DNA of 64,000 nt from Oscillatoriaceae cyanobacterium M33_DOE_052 (GTDB lineage Bacteria > Cyanobacteriota > Cyanobacteriia > Cyanobacteriales > Laspinemataceae): positions 90,074 through 154,073 of the forward strand of contig DVDU01000219.1 of the NCBI GenBank assembly GCA_015296065.1. The letters run 5' to 3'. Position numbers and translations under genes: made by a program. Positions within the stretch are counted from its first letter, which is position 1. Each line of letters opens with the position of its first letter. Shown one piece after another: positions 55,523-64,000 of this stretch. The notes under the pieces are model-generated. The model did not search any database and was not told the origin of the DNA. It saw nothing but the letters and a program-made list of their open reading frames with translations.

Positions 55523-56194
55523 ATGAATAGATTGAGCATCGCCAACCCAACCCACCTGGTTCCAGCCCTCGCCGCCTCCCTAGCCCTCGCCACCATCGCC
55601 GCCCCCACCAATGCCCAAACCGTAGTCAGCGGCTATACCACCGGTGGCGACGACATGAACGGGATGCAAGTCCTCGTAGATTTCCTCGATGGCAGCTCCG
55701 AGAGCGCTATTTGGGGCACCACCGGTTACAATGCAGGCGGCGCCTTCGGCACCACCTGGGGTCTATCCCTAACCAGTTCCACCACCTTTGGCGCCCCCTG
55801 GACCTTCAGCGCCACGAATAAACTGGTCCGCTCCCTCAGCATCAACGCCATTCCCGGTAACACCATGTGGGATACAGACTGGCCCACCTATCCCGGTACT
55901 CCCGGCTCCGCCAACGGCTGGACATTTCAAGTCGCCTCGGGACAAGCCCCCGACGCCTATTCCTACTCCGTCCCCATTGACATCTCTGTAGGCGACATCT
56001 GGGGCACCCTGTCCATGCAGTGGCTGAATGGCTTCACTGGCACAATGCGGTTTTACGGCGACACAGATAATGGCACCGCCAGCAACCCAGTTCAAGCCGC
56101 CAAACCCGTGCCCGAACCAGGGACCATACTTGCCCTAGCCACTGTTGGCGCCTTAAGTGCCGCCACCCGCCGCCGTCGGAACCAACTCGGCTAG
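55523..56194 (+). CDS. PEP-CTERM sorted surface protein
   Basis: 223 residues from ATG 55523 (MNRLSIANPTHLVPALAASL), with AGGATTCAGGG upstream. The N-terminal signal peptide ends near TNAQT. The middle is Gly/Thr/Ser-rich and beta-like (DFLDGSSESAIWG, WGLSLTSSTTFGAPWTFSA). The C-terminus is the PEP-CTERM signature: VPEPGTILALATVGALSA followed by ATRRRRNQ. Exosortase-dependent surface sorting is inferred from the motif. Confidence 0.85.
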   Translation: MNRLSIANPTHLVPALAASLALATIAAPTNAQTVVSGYTTGGDDMNGMQVLVDFLDGSSESAIWGTTGYNAGGAFGTTWGLSLTSSTTFGAPWTFSATNKLVRSLSINAIPGNTMWDTDWPTYPGTPGSANGWTFQVASGQAPDAYSYSVPIDISVGDIWGTLSMQWLNGFTGTMRFYGDTDNGTASNPVQAAKPVPEPGTILALATVGALSAATRRRRNQLG

Positions 56195-56232
56195 ACCAAT
56201 TCCGCAGTCAATTATCCCCATTCCCTTGTAGA

Positions 56233-56268
56233 AAATTGCCCTGCCTCTATGTGGAAGCAGGGCAATTT
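56233..56268 (+). terminator. Intrinsic terminator between the PEP-CTERM and atpD genes
   Basis: AAATTGCCCTGC (56233-56244) pairs perfectly with GCAGGGCAATTT (56257-56268), with a 12-base loop; gattttc follows. The T-run is short but the 12-bp stem is strong. Confidence 0.75.
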
Positions 56269-56384
56269 GATTTTCAGAGCCTCCCCATGCCATACCCCGC
56301 CGAAGATTTATAGGATTTTTTTAGAAATAGCCAAATCCGGCTGTAGGTAACGTCAAAGCCGATCCCTATCAGTGATAACCTTAA

Positions 56385-57914
<1,530 letters not shown>

Positions 57915-58014
57915 TTTGGGTTGCTGCTGACAGTTGACGGTTGACGGCTCCCCGTTAACCGTTGACCGTTGGCTGTTAACTCTCTACGGTTAAAAGTCAA
58001 CAAGTAAACAACTT

Positions 58015-58422
58015 ATGTCCCTAACTGTTCGTGTCATTTCCCCGGATAAAACTGTCTGGGACTCTCAAGCGGAAGAGGTAATTTTACCTTCCACTACTGG
58101 CCAACTCGGTATCCTCAGCAACCACGCTCCCCTGCTGACGGCGCTGGATATCGGGGTGATGCGGGTGCGTCCCCAAAAAGATTGGGTGGCGATCGCCCTC
58201 ATGGGTGGTTTCGCAGAAGTGGAAAACAACGAAGTCACCATCCTAGTCAACGGCGCCGAACGTGGCGAAACCATCGACGCCGAAACGGCTCGTCAGGCTT
58301 ACGCCGCCGCCGAAGAGCGTCTCAACAAATCTGCTACTGGCACCCGCCAAGAGCAAATTCAGGCCAAACAAGCTGTGAAAAGAGCCCGCGCTCGCTTGCA
58401 AGCCGCTGGCGGTGTGGTTTAA
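58015..58422 (+). CDS. atpC: ATP synthase F1 subunit epsilon
   Basis: Central-stalk subunit that also inhibits ATP hydrolysis (atpE in chloroplast-style naming). 135 residues. [43 protein letters not shown] is the usual N-terminal beta-barrel. The C-terminal helices end in [13 protein letters not shown]. The spacer carries inverted tgacagttgacgg..ccgttaaccgttgac repeats (57927-57975). Confidence 0.96.
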   Translation: MSLTVRVISPDKTVWDSQAEEVILPSTTGQLGILSNHAPLLTALDIGVMRVRPQKDWVAIALMGGFAEVENNEVTILVNGAERGETIDAETARQAYAAAEERLNKSATGTRQEQIQAKQAVKRARARLQAAGGVV

Positions 58423-58489
58423 TTTCTCCTTTGTCTTCATTCCCAGCTCTCGCTGGGAATGCTGATGAGGAGTCCTGGTTTCTGATTTT

Positions 58490-58550
58490 CTTTGGGCTAA
58501 AGCCCTACTAAGAACCAATATTTGGGCTAAAGCCCTACTCCGAACCTCGG
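58490..58550. repeat. GGGCTAAAGCCC palindromes downstream of atpC
   Basis: Two copies (58493-58504 and 58530-58541) with flanking ctac(t/t)aagaacc ends. They belong to the family at 8773, 10632 and 13589 and lie at the 3' end of the small convergent gene. Confidence 0.8.
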
Positions 58551-58862
58551 TCAAACTCCCACCTGTGCTAGCAAGGGCTGCATTGCTTCCCAAGTCAGGT
58601 TTTGCTGGATGTATTGGGGGGAGCTAGGGTTGTAGGGAGCTTTCAGACGGGCGATCGTCACAATTTCCGCCCCATCAGGCAGCACCGGCACATCGGGATC
58701 GAACGCTGTGGGGCGCATCAGAGAACTAGAATAACCCTTAAAAATCATAATTTCATCCTCTTGGCCCTCTACAATTACATTCACTAGCAGCACTTCTTGC
58801 GGACGTTTCACGGTGTACTGTTCTAGACGGCCTGACTGAGAGGAAAACCGATAATTTGACAT
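58551..58862 (-). CDS. Small cyanobacterial conserved protein
   Basis: 103 residues from ATG 58862 (MSNYRFSSQSGRLEQYTVKRPQEVLLVNV). The alternative ATG at 58874 adds four residues. The chain has a compact beta-rich look (VIVEGQEDEIMIFKGYSSSLMRPTAFDPDVPVLPDGAEIVTIARLKAPYNP). I recognise it as a conserved type found in cyanobacteria and plastid-bearing plants, but know no function for it. Confidence 0.6.
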   Translation of the reverse strand: MSNYRFSSQSGRLEQYTVKRPQEVLLVNVIVEGQEDEIMIFKGYSSSLMRPTAFDPDVPVLPDGAEIVTIARLKAPYNPSSPQYIQQNLTWEAMQPLLAQVGV

Positions 58863-59060
58863 AATATTTACCATAATCGCAACGGGGGATTAAATTATTG
58901 ATAGCAACCAACAATAATGTTAATCCAAAAAGAAACCGGGTTTCTCTCCGAGAAACTCCGGTTTTAGCGCTCTGAATCTAATCAGAAACTGGATTTTGGC
59001 GATAATTTTTCCATCGGCACCGAGATGTGACAAAGCCATCAGATTTCTGCCCCCGGTTGT
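58863..59060. other. Intergenic with a CCGGGTTTC repeat
   Basis: Contains agaaaccgggtttctctccgagaaactccggtttt (58931-58965, two opposed copies). No gene. Confidence 0.5.
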
Positions 59061-59645
59061 TTAGTGACCAGTAGCCGATCGACCCTGCCTTTTCAAGCGT
59101 ACCAAGACAAACCAACTAAAGCAAGCCACATAAAATAGTAAAGCCGCCAGACCGAGAAACCCCAAAAAGCCCTCGGTAGAATTAGGGTGAAACATCTGCT
59201 TATAACCCCAAGGCGGGTCTAACCAAATGCGACAAGATGGGTTTTGCAGCAGGGCCAGTTTATCGGTAAAAGCACAGTTGAAAGAGCTAAGCTGCACCAA
59301 AGCGCCCAAACCCATATACACCGATATTGCCCACCGCCACGATGTGGTTAATAGCTTGAGGGGGGAGGATGGCATATCCTCAATTTCTTCGTTGAGGTCG
59401 AGCCAAAACCACAGAGAAACCGGAATCAGAATCCGCGCCGCCACCGCCGAAATGAAGCTCAAAGGCACAGCAGCAATCATCAGGTAAACCGTGATACCTA
59501 GCAAACTAGCTACCCGCCAGTAGATGATCAACAAGCGTTGAATAGCATCTACTTTTTGGGCAAAAGCCCACACCAGCAACACCAAAGGCACAATTACGGC
59601 AAATAATACCGCCAAGCGGTAGTCCATCCAGACTAGCTGTTCCAT
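59061..59645 (-). CDS. DUF3177 family membrane protein
   Basis: 194 residues. Four to five hydrophobic segments (LAVLFAVIVPLVLLVWAFA, LLGITVYLMIAAVPLSFI, ILIPVSLWFWLDL, LGFLGLAALLFYVACFSWFVLV). The start MEQLVWMDYRLAVLFAV, the SFNCAFTDKLALLQNPSCRIWLDPPWGYKQMFHP segment and the overall length match DUF3177, which is largely limited to cyanobacteria. Function unknown. Confidence 0.75.
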   Translation of the reverse strand: MEQLVWMDYRLAVLFAVIVPLVLLVWAFAQKVDAIQRLLIIYWRVASLLGITVYLMIAAVPLSFISAVAARILIPVSLWFWLDLNEEIEDMPSSPLKLLTTSWRWAISVYMGLGALVQLSSFNCAFTDKLALLQNPSCRIWLDPPWGYKQMFHPNSTEGFLGFLGLAALLFYVACFSWFVLVRLKRQGRSATGH

Positions 59646-59665
59646 GTTACACCTAAAAATGAATA

Positions 59666-59718
59666 AGTCCTAGAGGACTGTGAGTCCTAAAGGACTGTGA
59701 GTCCTAAAGGACTCACAA
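59666..59718. repeat. AGTCCT/AGGACT iterations downstream of CP12
   Basis: Three iterations of gagtcctaaaggact (first copy degenerate). Each AGTCCTNNAGGACT is palindromic, and adjacent copies can pair. It lies at the CP12 3' side and may act in its mRNA 3' end. Confidence 0.7.
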
Positions 59719-59764
59719 CAACAATTTCAATTTCAGGAGGATTGGCCTGAAGTATCAAGCCAAT

Positions 59765-59986
59765 CTACTCGTCATAGATGCGGCACTCAGCGGCGTCTGG
59801 ATTGTCATCGCAATAGTTCTCAAAGGAGCTTTTGGGCTTCACTTCCCGCTGGTGGGAAGCTTCCGCCTGCACTTCTTCGACGGCATCCCAGGCAGCAGCG
59901 CACTCAGCCGAATTGGCACCGCTCACATCGCAGACGTTGCGAGCATTGTCTAGTTCTTGATCTATTTTTTCTTTGATGTTGGTCAT
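59765..59986 (-). CDS. cp12: CP12 regulatory protein
   Basis: 73 residues, typical of standard CP12. It links phosphoribulokinase and GAPDH into an inactive complex in the dark under thioredoxin control. Cys residues at 19 and 29 (DVSGANSAEC region) and 59 and 68 (ENYCDDNPDAAECRIYDE) form the two redox loops. The AAAWDAVEEVQAEASHQ core motif is intact. Confidence 0.93.
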   Translation of the reverse strand: MTNIKEKIDQELDNARNVCDVSGANSAECAAAWDAVEEVQAEASHQREVKPKSSFENYCDDNPDAAECRIYDE

Positions 59987-60385
59987 GACTGTTTCTCAAG
60001 AAAATTTGGTGACAGCAATTAATCGATTTCAGGCTTGGAGTGGCCAAGACGCTTCCATATTACCGCGTTGTTCCACAGCTTGGCCTTTGAAAACTCAGTT
60101 GACCGCAAAGGACGGTGAGCCAAAAGCTGCTGGATGCTCCAGGGGGAGCGGCAAACGGGAATTGTCATTAATTGTTCATTTTAATCCCTGAAACGGATTC
60201 CCTATGATGTACTCCCACCTGCGCTCTAGGTTAGCATATTCCTGCGGGGGAGTGGATGTGAGAAGTAAAAGCAAAAGGGGCCGGGGATGGCAGGGGGCTC
60301 CTGTAGTTCAGTAAAATCAAGAGTGCTATAGCTGGAGCAGCCGCTGCCAGTTCTGGCGGTGGGATTTTCAATCGTGGTGAAACTA
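59987..60385. other. Divergent intergenic region CP12 / FIST gene
   Basis: About 400 bp without a supported gene; the frame 59973-60191 overlaps the CP12 start and has no family support. CP12 and FIST promoters should lie here, but none could be picked out. Confidence 0.45.
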
Positions 60386-61621
60386 ATGGCAGACCAAATC
60401 AAGTGGACAAATGTCTTGTCAACCCGTCCTTCCCTGGAGGCAGCCGTAGAGGAAACAGTAGCACAAGCTGAGCAGGAGTTGGGCTGCGAGCCGGATTTGG
60501 GTTTGGTGTTTATCTCCAGTGCTTTTGCCAGCGAATACTCGCGCCTCATGCCATTGCTGCAGCAGCGGCTGGCTAAGGCGCCGTTGCTGGTAGGCTGTTC
60601 TGGGGGGGGTATTGTGGGTTTGAGCGGCAGTAGGCAGGTGCGGGAACTGGAGGGAGAACCGGCTCTGAGTTTGACTCTGGCGAAATTACCAGGGGTAAAA
60701 GTGCAGGCATTTGCGATTAATGGCGATGATTTACCGGACTTGGACGCTTCGCCGGAAAGCTGGGTGGAGCTGACGGGGGTGGCACCGGCGGACCAGCCCC
60801 ATTTTATCTTGCTGGCGGACCCGTTCTCGTCCAAAATTAATGATTTGATTCAGGGTTTGGATTTTGCTTATCCGGGTTCGGTGAAGGTGGGGGGACTGGC
60901 GAGCGGCGGCCCGATTATTGGCAGTACGGCGTTGTTTTACAACTACCAACTCTGTCGGGAGGGGACGGTGGGGATAGCTCTGAGTGGCAATATCGTGATG
61001 GAAACGATCGTGGCGCAGGGGTGTCGCCCGATCGGCAGTCCTTATCGCGTCAGTGCGGGAGAGCGCAATATCGTGATGGAGCTAGAAGAAGATTATGGGG
61101 CCGGGACGGGCAAACCCAAGACGGCTCTGGAAGCTCTGCGGGATTTGATTTCGACTCTGAGCGAGGGCGATCGGCAATTGGCTCAGGATTCCCTATTTGT
61201 GGGCGTGGTGCGGGATGAGTTTAAGCTAGAACTGGAATCTGGAGATTTTTTAATCCGCAATTTGCTGGGGGTGGACCCGAACACGGGAGCCCTGGCGATC
61301 GGCGATCGTGTCCGTCCCGGACAGCGCCTGCAATTCCACCTGCGAGACGCCAAAACCTCCGCCGAAGACCTGGAACTGCTCTTGCGCAAATATCGCCACC
61401 ACAGTGCCGGAGCCAGCGCCGCCGGAGCCTTAATTTTCTCCTGTCTCGGACGCGGTGAAAGGCTCTATGGTGAACCAGACTTTGACTCTAAACTTTTCCA
61501 GCGTTACATCGGCAATATCCCCATCAGTGGCTTTTTCTGCAACGGCGAAATCGGCCCGGTAGGAGGCAGTACCTTCCTCCACGGCTACACCTCCGTGTTT
61601 GGTATCTGTCGGCAACCTTGA
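60386..61621 (+). CDS. FIST domain sensor protein
   Basis: 411 residues from ATG 60386 (MADQIKWTNVLSTRPSLEAAVEETVAQA); the frame opens 27 bases earlier. The N-terminal FIST_N domain (~30-220) has LGLVFISSAFASEY, LLVGCSGGGIVGL, DPFSSKINDLIQGLD and YPGSVKVGGLASGG. The FIST_C domain (~240-400) ends IGNIPISGFFCNGEIGPVGGSTFLHGYTSVFGI, the classic end. FIST domains are proposed to sense small ligands such as amino acids. No output domain is attached. Confidence 0.88.
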   Translation: MADQIKWTNVLSTRPSLEAAVEETVAQAEQELGCEPDLGLVFISSAFASEYSRLMPLLQQRLAKAPLLVGCSGGGIVGLSGSRQVRELEGEPALSLTLAKLPGVKVQAFAINGDDLPDLDASPESWVELTGVAPADQPHFILLADPFSSKINDLIQGLDFAYPGSVKVGGLASGGPIIGSTALFYNYQLCREGTVGIALSGNIVMETIVAQGCRPIGSPYRVSAGERNIVMELEEDYGAGTGKPKTALEALRDLISTLSEGDRQLAQDSLFVGVVRDEFKLELESGDFLIRNLLGVDPNTGALAIGDRVRPGQRLQFHLRDAKTSAEDLELLLRKYRHHSAGASAAGALIFSCLGRGERLYGEPDFDSKLFQRYIGNIPISGFFCNGEIGPVGGSTFLHGYTSVFGICRQP

Positions 61622-61804
61622 GTTATAGAATGCCAGAAACCGGGTTTCTAAACGATGATCCTCGTACCCAAACGAAGCATCTAGGCAAGAAACCCGGTTT
61701 CTAGATGCCCAACCCCTTTGCCCGATCGATATTTACCAGCAAAGCCGATCGTTGACACAGAATTTTAGATCAAGGCTGTCCTCCTGGAATGGTGCCAGAT
61801 TGCC
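61622..61804. repeat. CCGGGTTTC repeat pair
   Basis: agaaaccgggtttcta at 61634-61649 and agaaacccggtttcta at 61689-61704 are opposed copies separated by 39 bases, able to form a large hairpin. No gene. Confidence 0.7.
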
Positions 61805-62158
61805 TTACTGAAGGGGCATTAATTTTCTCAGGGTAGCGATCGCTCTATTTGTGACAGCAGACGGGACGGTACAAATAAACTCTACCTTTCTGGCTTGCCA
61901 GTCCAGTGATTTTACTTGGTCTGCCAGTACAACTCCTGACACATCCAACTCTTCGGGAATTGGGATTTCCCAAGGATAACCCTTGATTTGGCGAGTAATC
62001 GGGCACACTAAAACTAGCCCCACCCGGCGATTATACCGGTTGGGCGAGATAACTAGAGCCGGTCGCCGACCTGCTTGTTCTCTTCCTAGCTGAGGATTGA
62101 AGTCAATCCAGACTGCATCCCCCTGTTTGGGAACATAAGAGTCAGAACTATCCGACAT
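61805..62158 (-). CDS. MazF/PemK-type toxin endoribonuclease
   Basis: 117 residues from ATG 62158 (MSDSSDSYVPKQGDAVWIDFNPQLGREQAGRRPALVIS), though the upstream ATG at 62170 is possible. The GDAVWIDFNPQLGREQAGRRPALVIS start, VLVCPITRQIKGYPWEIPI and DQVKSLDWQARK are MazF hallmarks. It overlaps the end of the upstream antitoxin-like gene. RNA cleavage specificity is unknown. Confidence 0.9.
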   Translation of the reverse strand: MSDSSDSYVPKQGDAVWIDFNPQLGREQAGRRPALVISPNRYNRRVGLVLVCPITRQIKGYPWEIPIPEELDVSGVVLADQVKSLDWQARKVEFICTVPSAVTNRAIATLRKLMPLQ

Positions 62159-62381
62159 AACTGGCCACATCCTCTATCCCAATCTCGCCATGAACATTAT
62201 CCGGCGTCACTTTCTCCAGGAGTTCGTCTAGTTCGCGTACTTGCTTCTCTACCCGGGGCAACTGGTGCAAAATGCAATTGACTGCTAGGGATTCAAGGGA
62301 TTGATCCGTCGCTGTGGCCAGAAAATCTAATTCTTGCCAGAGCGATTCGGAAATTTCTAAAGTTAGCTTTTTAGTTGTCAT
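62148..62381 (-). CDS. Probable MazE-type antitoxin
   Basis: 77 residues. MTTKKLTLEISESLWQELDFLATATDQSLESLAVNCIL looks like a ribbon-helix-helix start, and the tail is acidic (LLEKVTPDNVHGEIGIEDVASYVG). Its 3' end overlaps the toxin gene by about 11 bases, so the two are translationally coupled. Confidence 0.8.
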   Translation of the reverse strand: MTTKKLTLEISESLWQELDFLATATDQSLESLAVNCILHQLPRVEKQVRELDELLEKVTPDNVHGEIGIEDVASYVG

Positions 62382-62581
62382 TATGGTATATTATTAAATT
62401 GCTCCACCCACAATTTTAGCATCGAGACCCTAGGAAGATGGACATCACCCACCCCTACCCCTTGCCCCGATCGATATTTACAGATTATCCCCATCATTAA
62501 ACATTTCTATCCATCCCAATTCCCGCCATTACCTTTGGGAGAAGCGTTCCCCAGGGTAGCCGGGGAACGAGGATAAACGGG
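62382..62581. other. Intergenic region
   Basis: 200 bp with no gene or clear signal. It includes a degenerate gggagaagcgttccccagggtagccggggaacg foldback (about 62539-62571). Confidence 0.4.
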
Positions 62582-62730
62582 TTAAGAATGCAGCTTAAAT
62601 AAGATACCCGCCAGATTAGCCCCTAACTTTTCTACGTCTTGTTGCTGTTTCGGGTCTTTTAAATTGCCATGATCATCAAACGCCTGGTATGCCTGAGAAA
62701 TCGATTTTTGCTCTGGCAGGACAATCACAT
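62582..62730 (-). pseudogene. C-terminal fragment of an NADPH-dependent FMN reductase
   Basis: On the minus strand the DNA from 62730 to the stop at 62582-62584 reads VIVLPEQKSISQAYQAFDDHG and continues to LGANLAGILFKLHS. This resembles the end of the NAD(P)H-dependent FMN reductase family (usually ~190 residues), where a KAFDEQGNLTDP-like motif precedes the last helix. Only ~49 residues remain before the IS left end at 62731. Confidence 0.7.
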
Positions 62731-64000
62731 CTGACGGGGTGACAACCACCTCAAAAGCCTGATAGAATCAAGGACATAGCCCTCAGACCCCGCTGAAAAA
62801 ATGGGAGCTTATTCCTTCTAATTCGCATTAATTCTGTGATAATTTTTTGACAAAACTCAAGGCCGAGTACCCAAGATTGACCATATAACCCTAGCCAAAA
62901 ACTACTGTGACGCCGTTCTAATCGGTGCGATTCAGTTAACCGACCCACATATTTTTGAATCCCCTGACGCTTAATTTTTTGGCCGGTGAGTATAGAGCCT
63001 GTATAAGCTATGGCTATCAATAAAATTAATTTAGTTAAGCGGGAGTCATTGGCTCGGCTTCGCTCTAAATTATAACCCCCGGTTTTACAGTCTTTAAACA
63101 TAGCTTCTATGCCAGCACGGTTCTTGAAAGCCGAAACTGCGGCTGGGCAATTGGTCAAGTTAGTCAGAAGATACCACCCTTCGGGCCGGTCACGACTTTT
63201 ATATTTGCGCCGCCAATAAAGCGCGATATTAAATTTGCCAAAACCTTTTTGTTTCGTGACCTTTACTGAGGACTTGAACCAGCTAGTTCCGGGCAATAAC
63301 CCCAAGCTAGATAACTGGGTATATGATTGTGATTCTGACTGGATGTATCGGGATTGTTTCACTCTCAGTACAAACTGTACTGACTGCTCACAGAGCCAGC
63401 TTGCCAGCTTCACACTCCCAAATTCTCTGTCTCCTAGAATGATTAATTTATAGTCAGATAATAGGGCTAAAACTGGGGCGATTAGGGAAATCTGCTCACT
63501 GATGTTACTACAACCTCTTTTGTGCAATAGCAGCCAGTATAAGGGGATGGCTCTTTTTTCCCAAATCAGACTAATTACAAAAACATTCTGGTCTCGCCAT
63601 TGGGTGCGGTCTATCGTCAGATAAAGTGGATGAGATGGATCAAATTTTGTGGAGATAAGTTCTCTCACTAAAGGGAACCAAATTTGGGAAATATTTAGGC
63701 TCTCTAGTTTAAGAAACCTTTGGATACTGCGCCGACGGCTCTCAAACAATATGGGATAAGGCATCAAAGAAGCCAACAACTCAATACTCACTTGCCGGTG
63801 ACACTGTAAAAGATACACCAAGATATTGAGCATCAGATATTCCGTGGCTTTCAGTTGCTGTTTCAGGTGACTGTGATAAAATTCAGGTAGCATTTTTTAC
63901 AGATGGGGTTAGTTGACAAAAAAAACACCCCATCTTTTTTTACCATAAACTGCCAACTGCCGCACTGCCCCGGCTTTCAGCGAGGTTGTCACCCCGTCAG
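62731..64000. mobile_element. IS4-type insertion sequence, 1270 bp
   Basis: The left end CTGACGGGGTGACAACC (62731-62747) is the exact inverted complement of GGTTGTCACCCCGTCAG at 63984-64000, a 17-bp terminal inverted repeat. The single transposase gene ends 3 bases inside the left repeat. The right repeat ends at the last base of the window, so the right target-site duplication cannot be seen. Confidence 0.85.
62751..63893 (-). CDS. IS4-family DDE transposase
   Basis: 380 residues. The three catalytic acids appear in LTIDRTQWR (Asp), LIILGDREFGS (Asp) and FKNRAGIEAMFKDCKTGGYN with the Y-x2-R-x3-E-type IS4 signature (Glu). The stop lies 4 bases inside the element from the left inverted repeat. 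The ATG (MLPEFYHSHLKQQLKATEYL) is at 63893, leaving about 110 bases to the right end. The chain appears complete. Confidence 0.9.
   Translation of the reverse strand: MLPEFYHSHLKQQLKATEYLMLNILVYLLQCHRQVSIELLASLMPYPILFESRRRSIQRFLKLESLNISQIWFPLVRELISTKFDPSHPLYLTIDRTQWRDQNVFVISLIWEKRAIPLYWLLLHKRGCSNISEQISLIAPVLALLSDYKLIILGDREFGSVKLASWLCEQSVQFVLRVKQSRYIQSESQSYTQLSSLGLLPGTSWFKSSVKVTKQKGFGKFNIALYWRRKYKSRDRPEGWYLLTNLTNCPAAVSAFKNRAGIEAMFKDCKTGGYNLERSRANDSRLTKLILLIAIAYTGSILTGQKIKRQGIQKYVGRLTESHRLERRHSSFWLGLYGQSWVLGLEFCQKIITELMRIRRNKLPFFQRGLRAMSLILSGF

Noticed and set aside
59973..60191. 72-residue open frame on the plus strand
   Set aside because: It overlaps the CP12 start on the opposite strand, lacks a Shine-Dalgarno and matches nothing I recognise.

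Overview
The window looks like chromosomal DNA of a filamentous cyanobacterium. The evidence is a sulfolipid pair (sqdB, sqdX), a phycobilin lyase (CpcT/CpeT), CP12, a minCDE cluster, F1-ATPase beta and epsilon genes, a HetZ-type regulator, a tandem-GAF adenylate cyclase and GCGATCGC-rich DNA. The density of Uma2, WD40, NPDVA-repeat and palindromic intergenic elements resembles Oscillatoria/Phormidium-type genomes, but that placement is inference. I see no rRNA, tRNA or CRISPR array.

Layout. 0-6.6 kb: 3' end of a GAF/PP2C regulator, a CyaB1-like cyclase, then sqdX and sqdB (minus). 6.8-8.7 kb: a CpcT/CpeT lyase and a phytase-like lipoprotein. 8.9-10.6 kb: two nearly identical Uma2 genes made by tandem duplication. 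10.7-16.2 kb: a sodium:solute symporter, a SIMPL protein whose start codon lies in a mobile-looking palindromic element, and a protein with four calmodulin-type EF-hands and an Erv/ALR-like CPYC region. 16.5-18.3 kb: a strong promoter, a structured RNA or long leader, then hetZ and a clear terminator. 18.4-20.5 kb: toxin-antitoxin-like genes, including a frameshifted VapC. 20.6-28.3 kb: an SDR, acetyl-CoA synthetase, DUF433, a pentapeptide protein, a coiled-coil membrane protein and a D-ribulose-kinase-like enzyme. 28.3-36 kb: a WD40 protein, four Uma2 genes, a compact STAND NTPase and many repeats. 36-42.3 kb: one 2081-residue adhesin-like gene. 42.5-43.5 kb: tandem repeat arrays. 43.7-52.5 kb: pcrA, a DUF433/DUF5615 pair, a small membrane protein, a DUF1537 kinase, a TPR-GT61 protein and an OFA-type MFS transporter. 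52.9-58.4 kb: minCDE, a PEP-CTERM protein, atpD-atpC. 58.5-64 kb: small cyanobacterial conserved genes, CP12, a FIST sensor, MazEF, and an IS4-type element truncating an FMN-reductase gene.

How it fits together. Much of the gene content is core metabolism and cell division: photosynthetic membrane lipid, ATP synthase, Calvin-cycle control and Min placement. Between these genes are several families of short palindromic repeats, and in three places the repeats have become part of genes: the adenylate cyclase linker, the SIMPL start codon and the MinC N-terminus. The most distinctive items are the promoter plus foldable RNA upstream of hetZ, the EF-hand/Erv-like fusion, the repeat-bearing MinC, and repeated elements carrying a palindrome that matches the core of the HetR-binding site.
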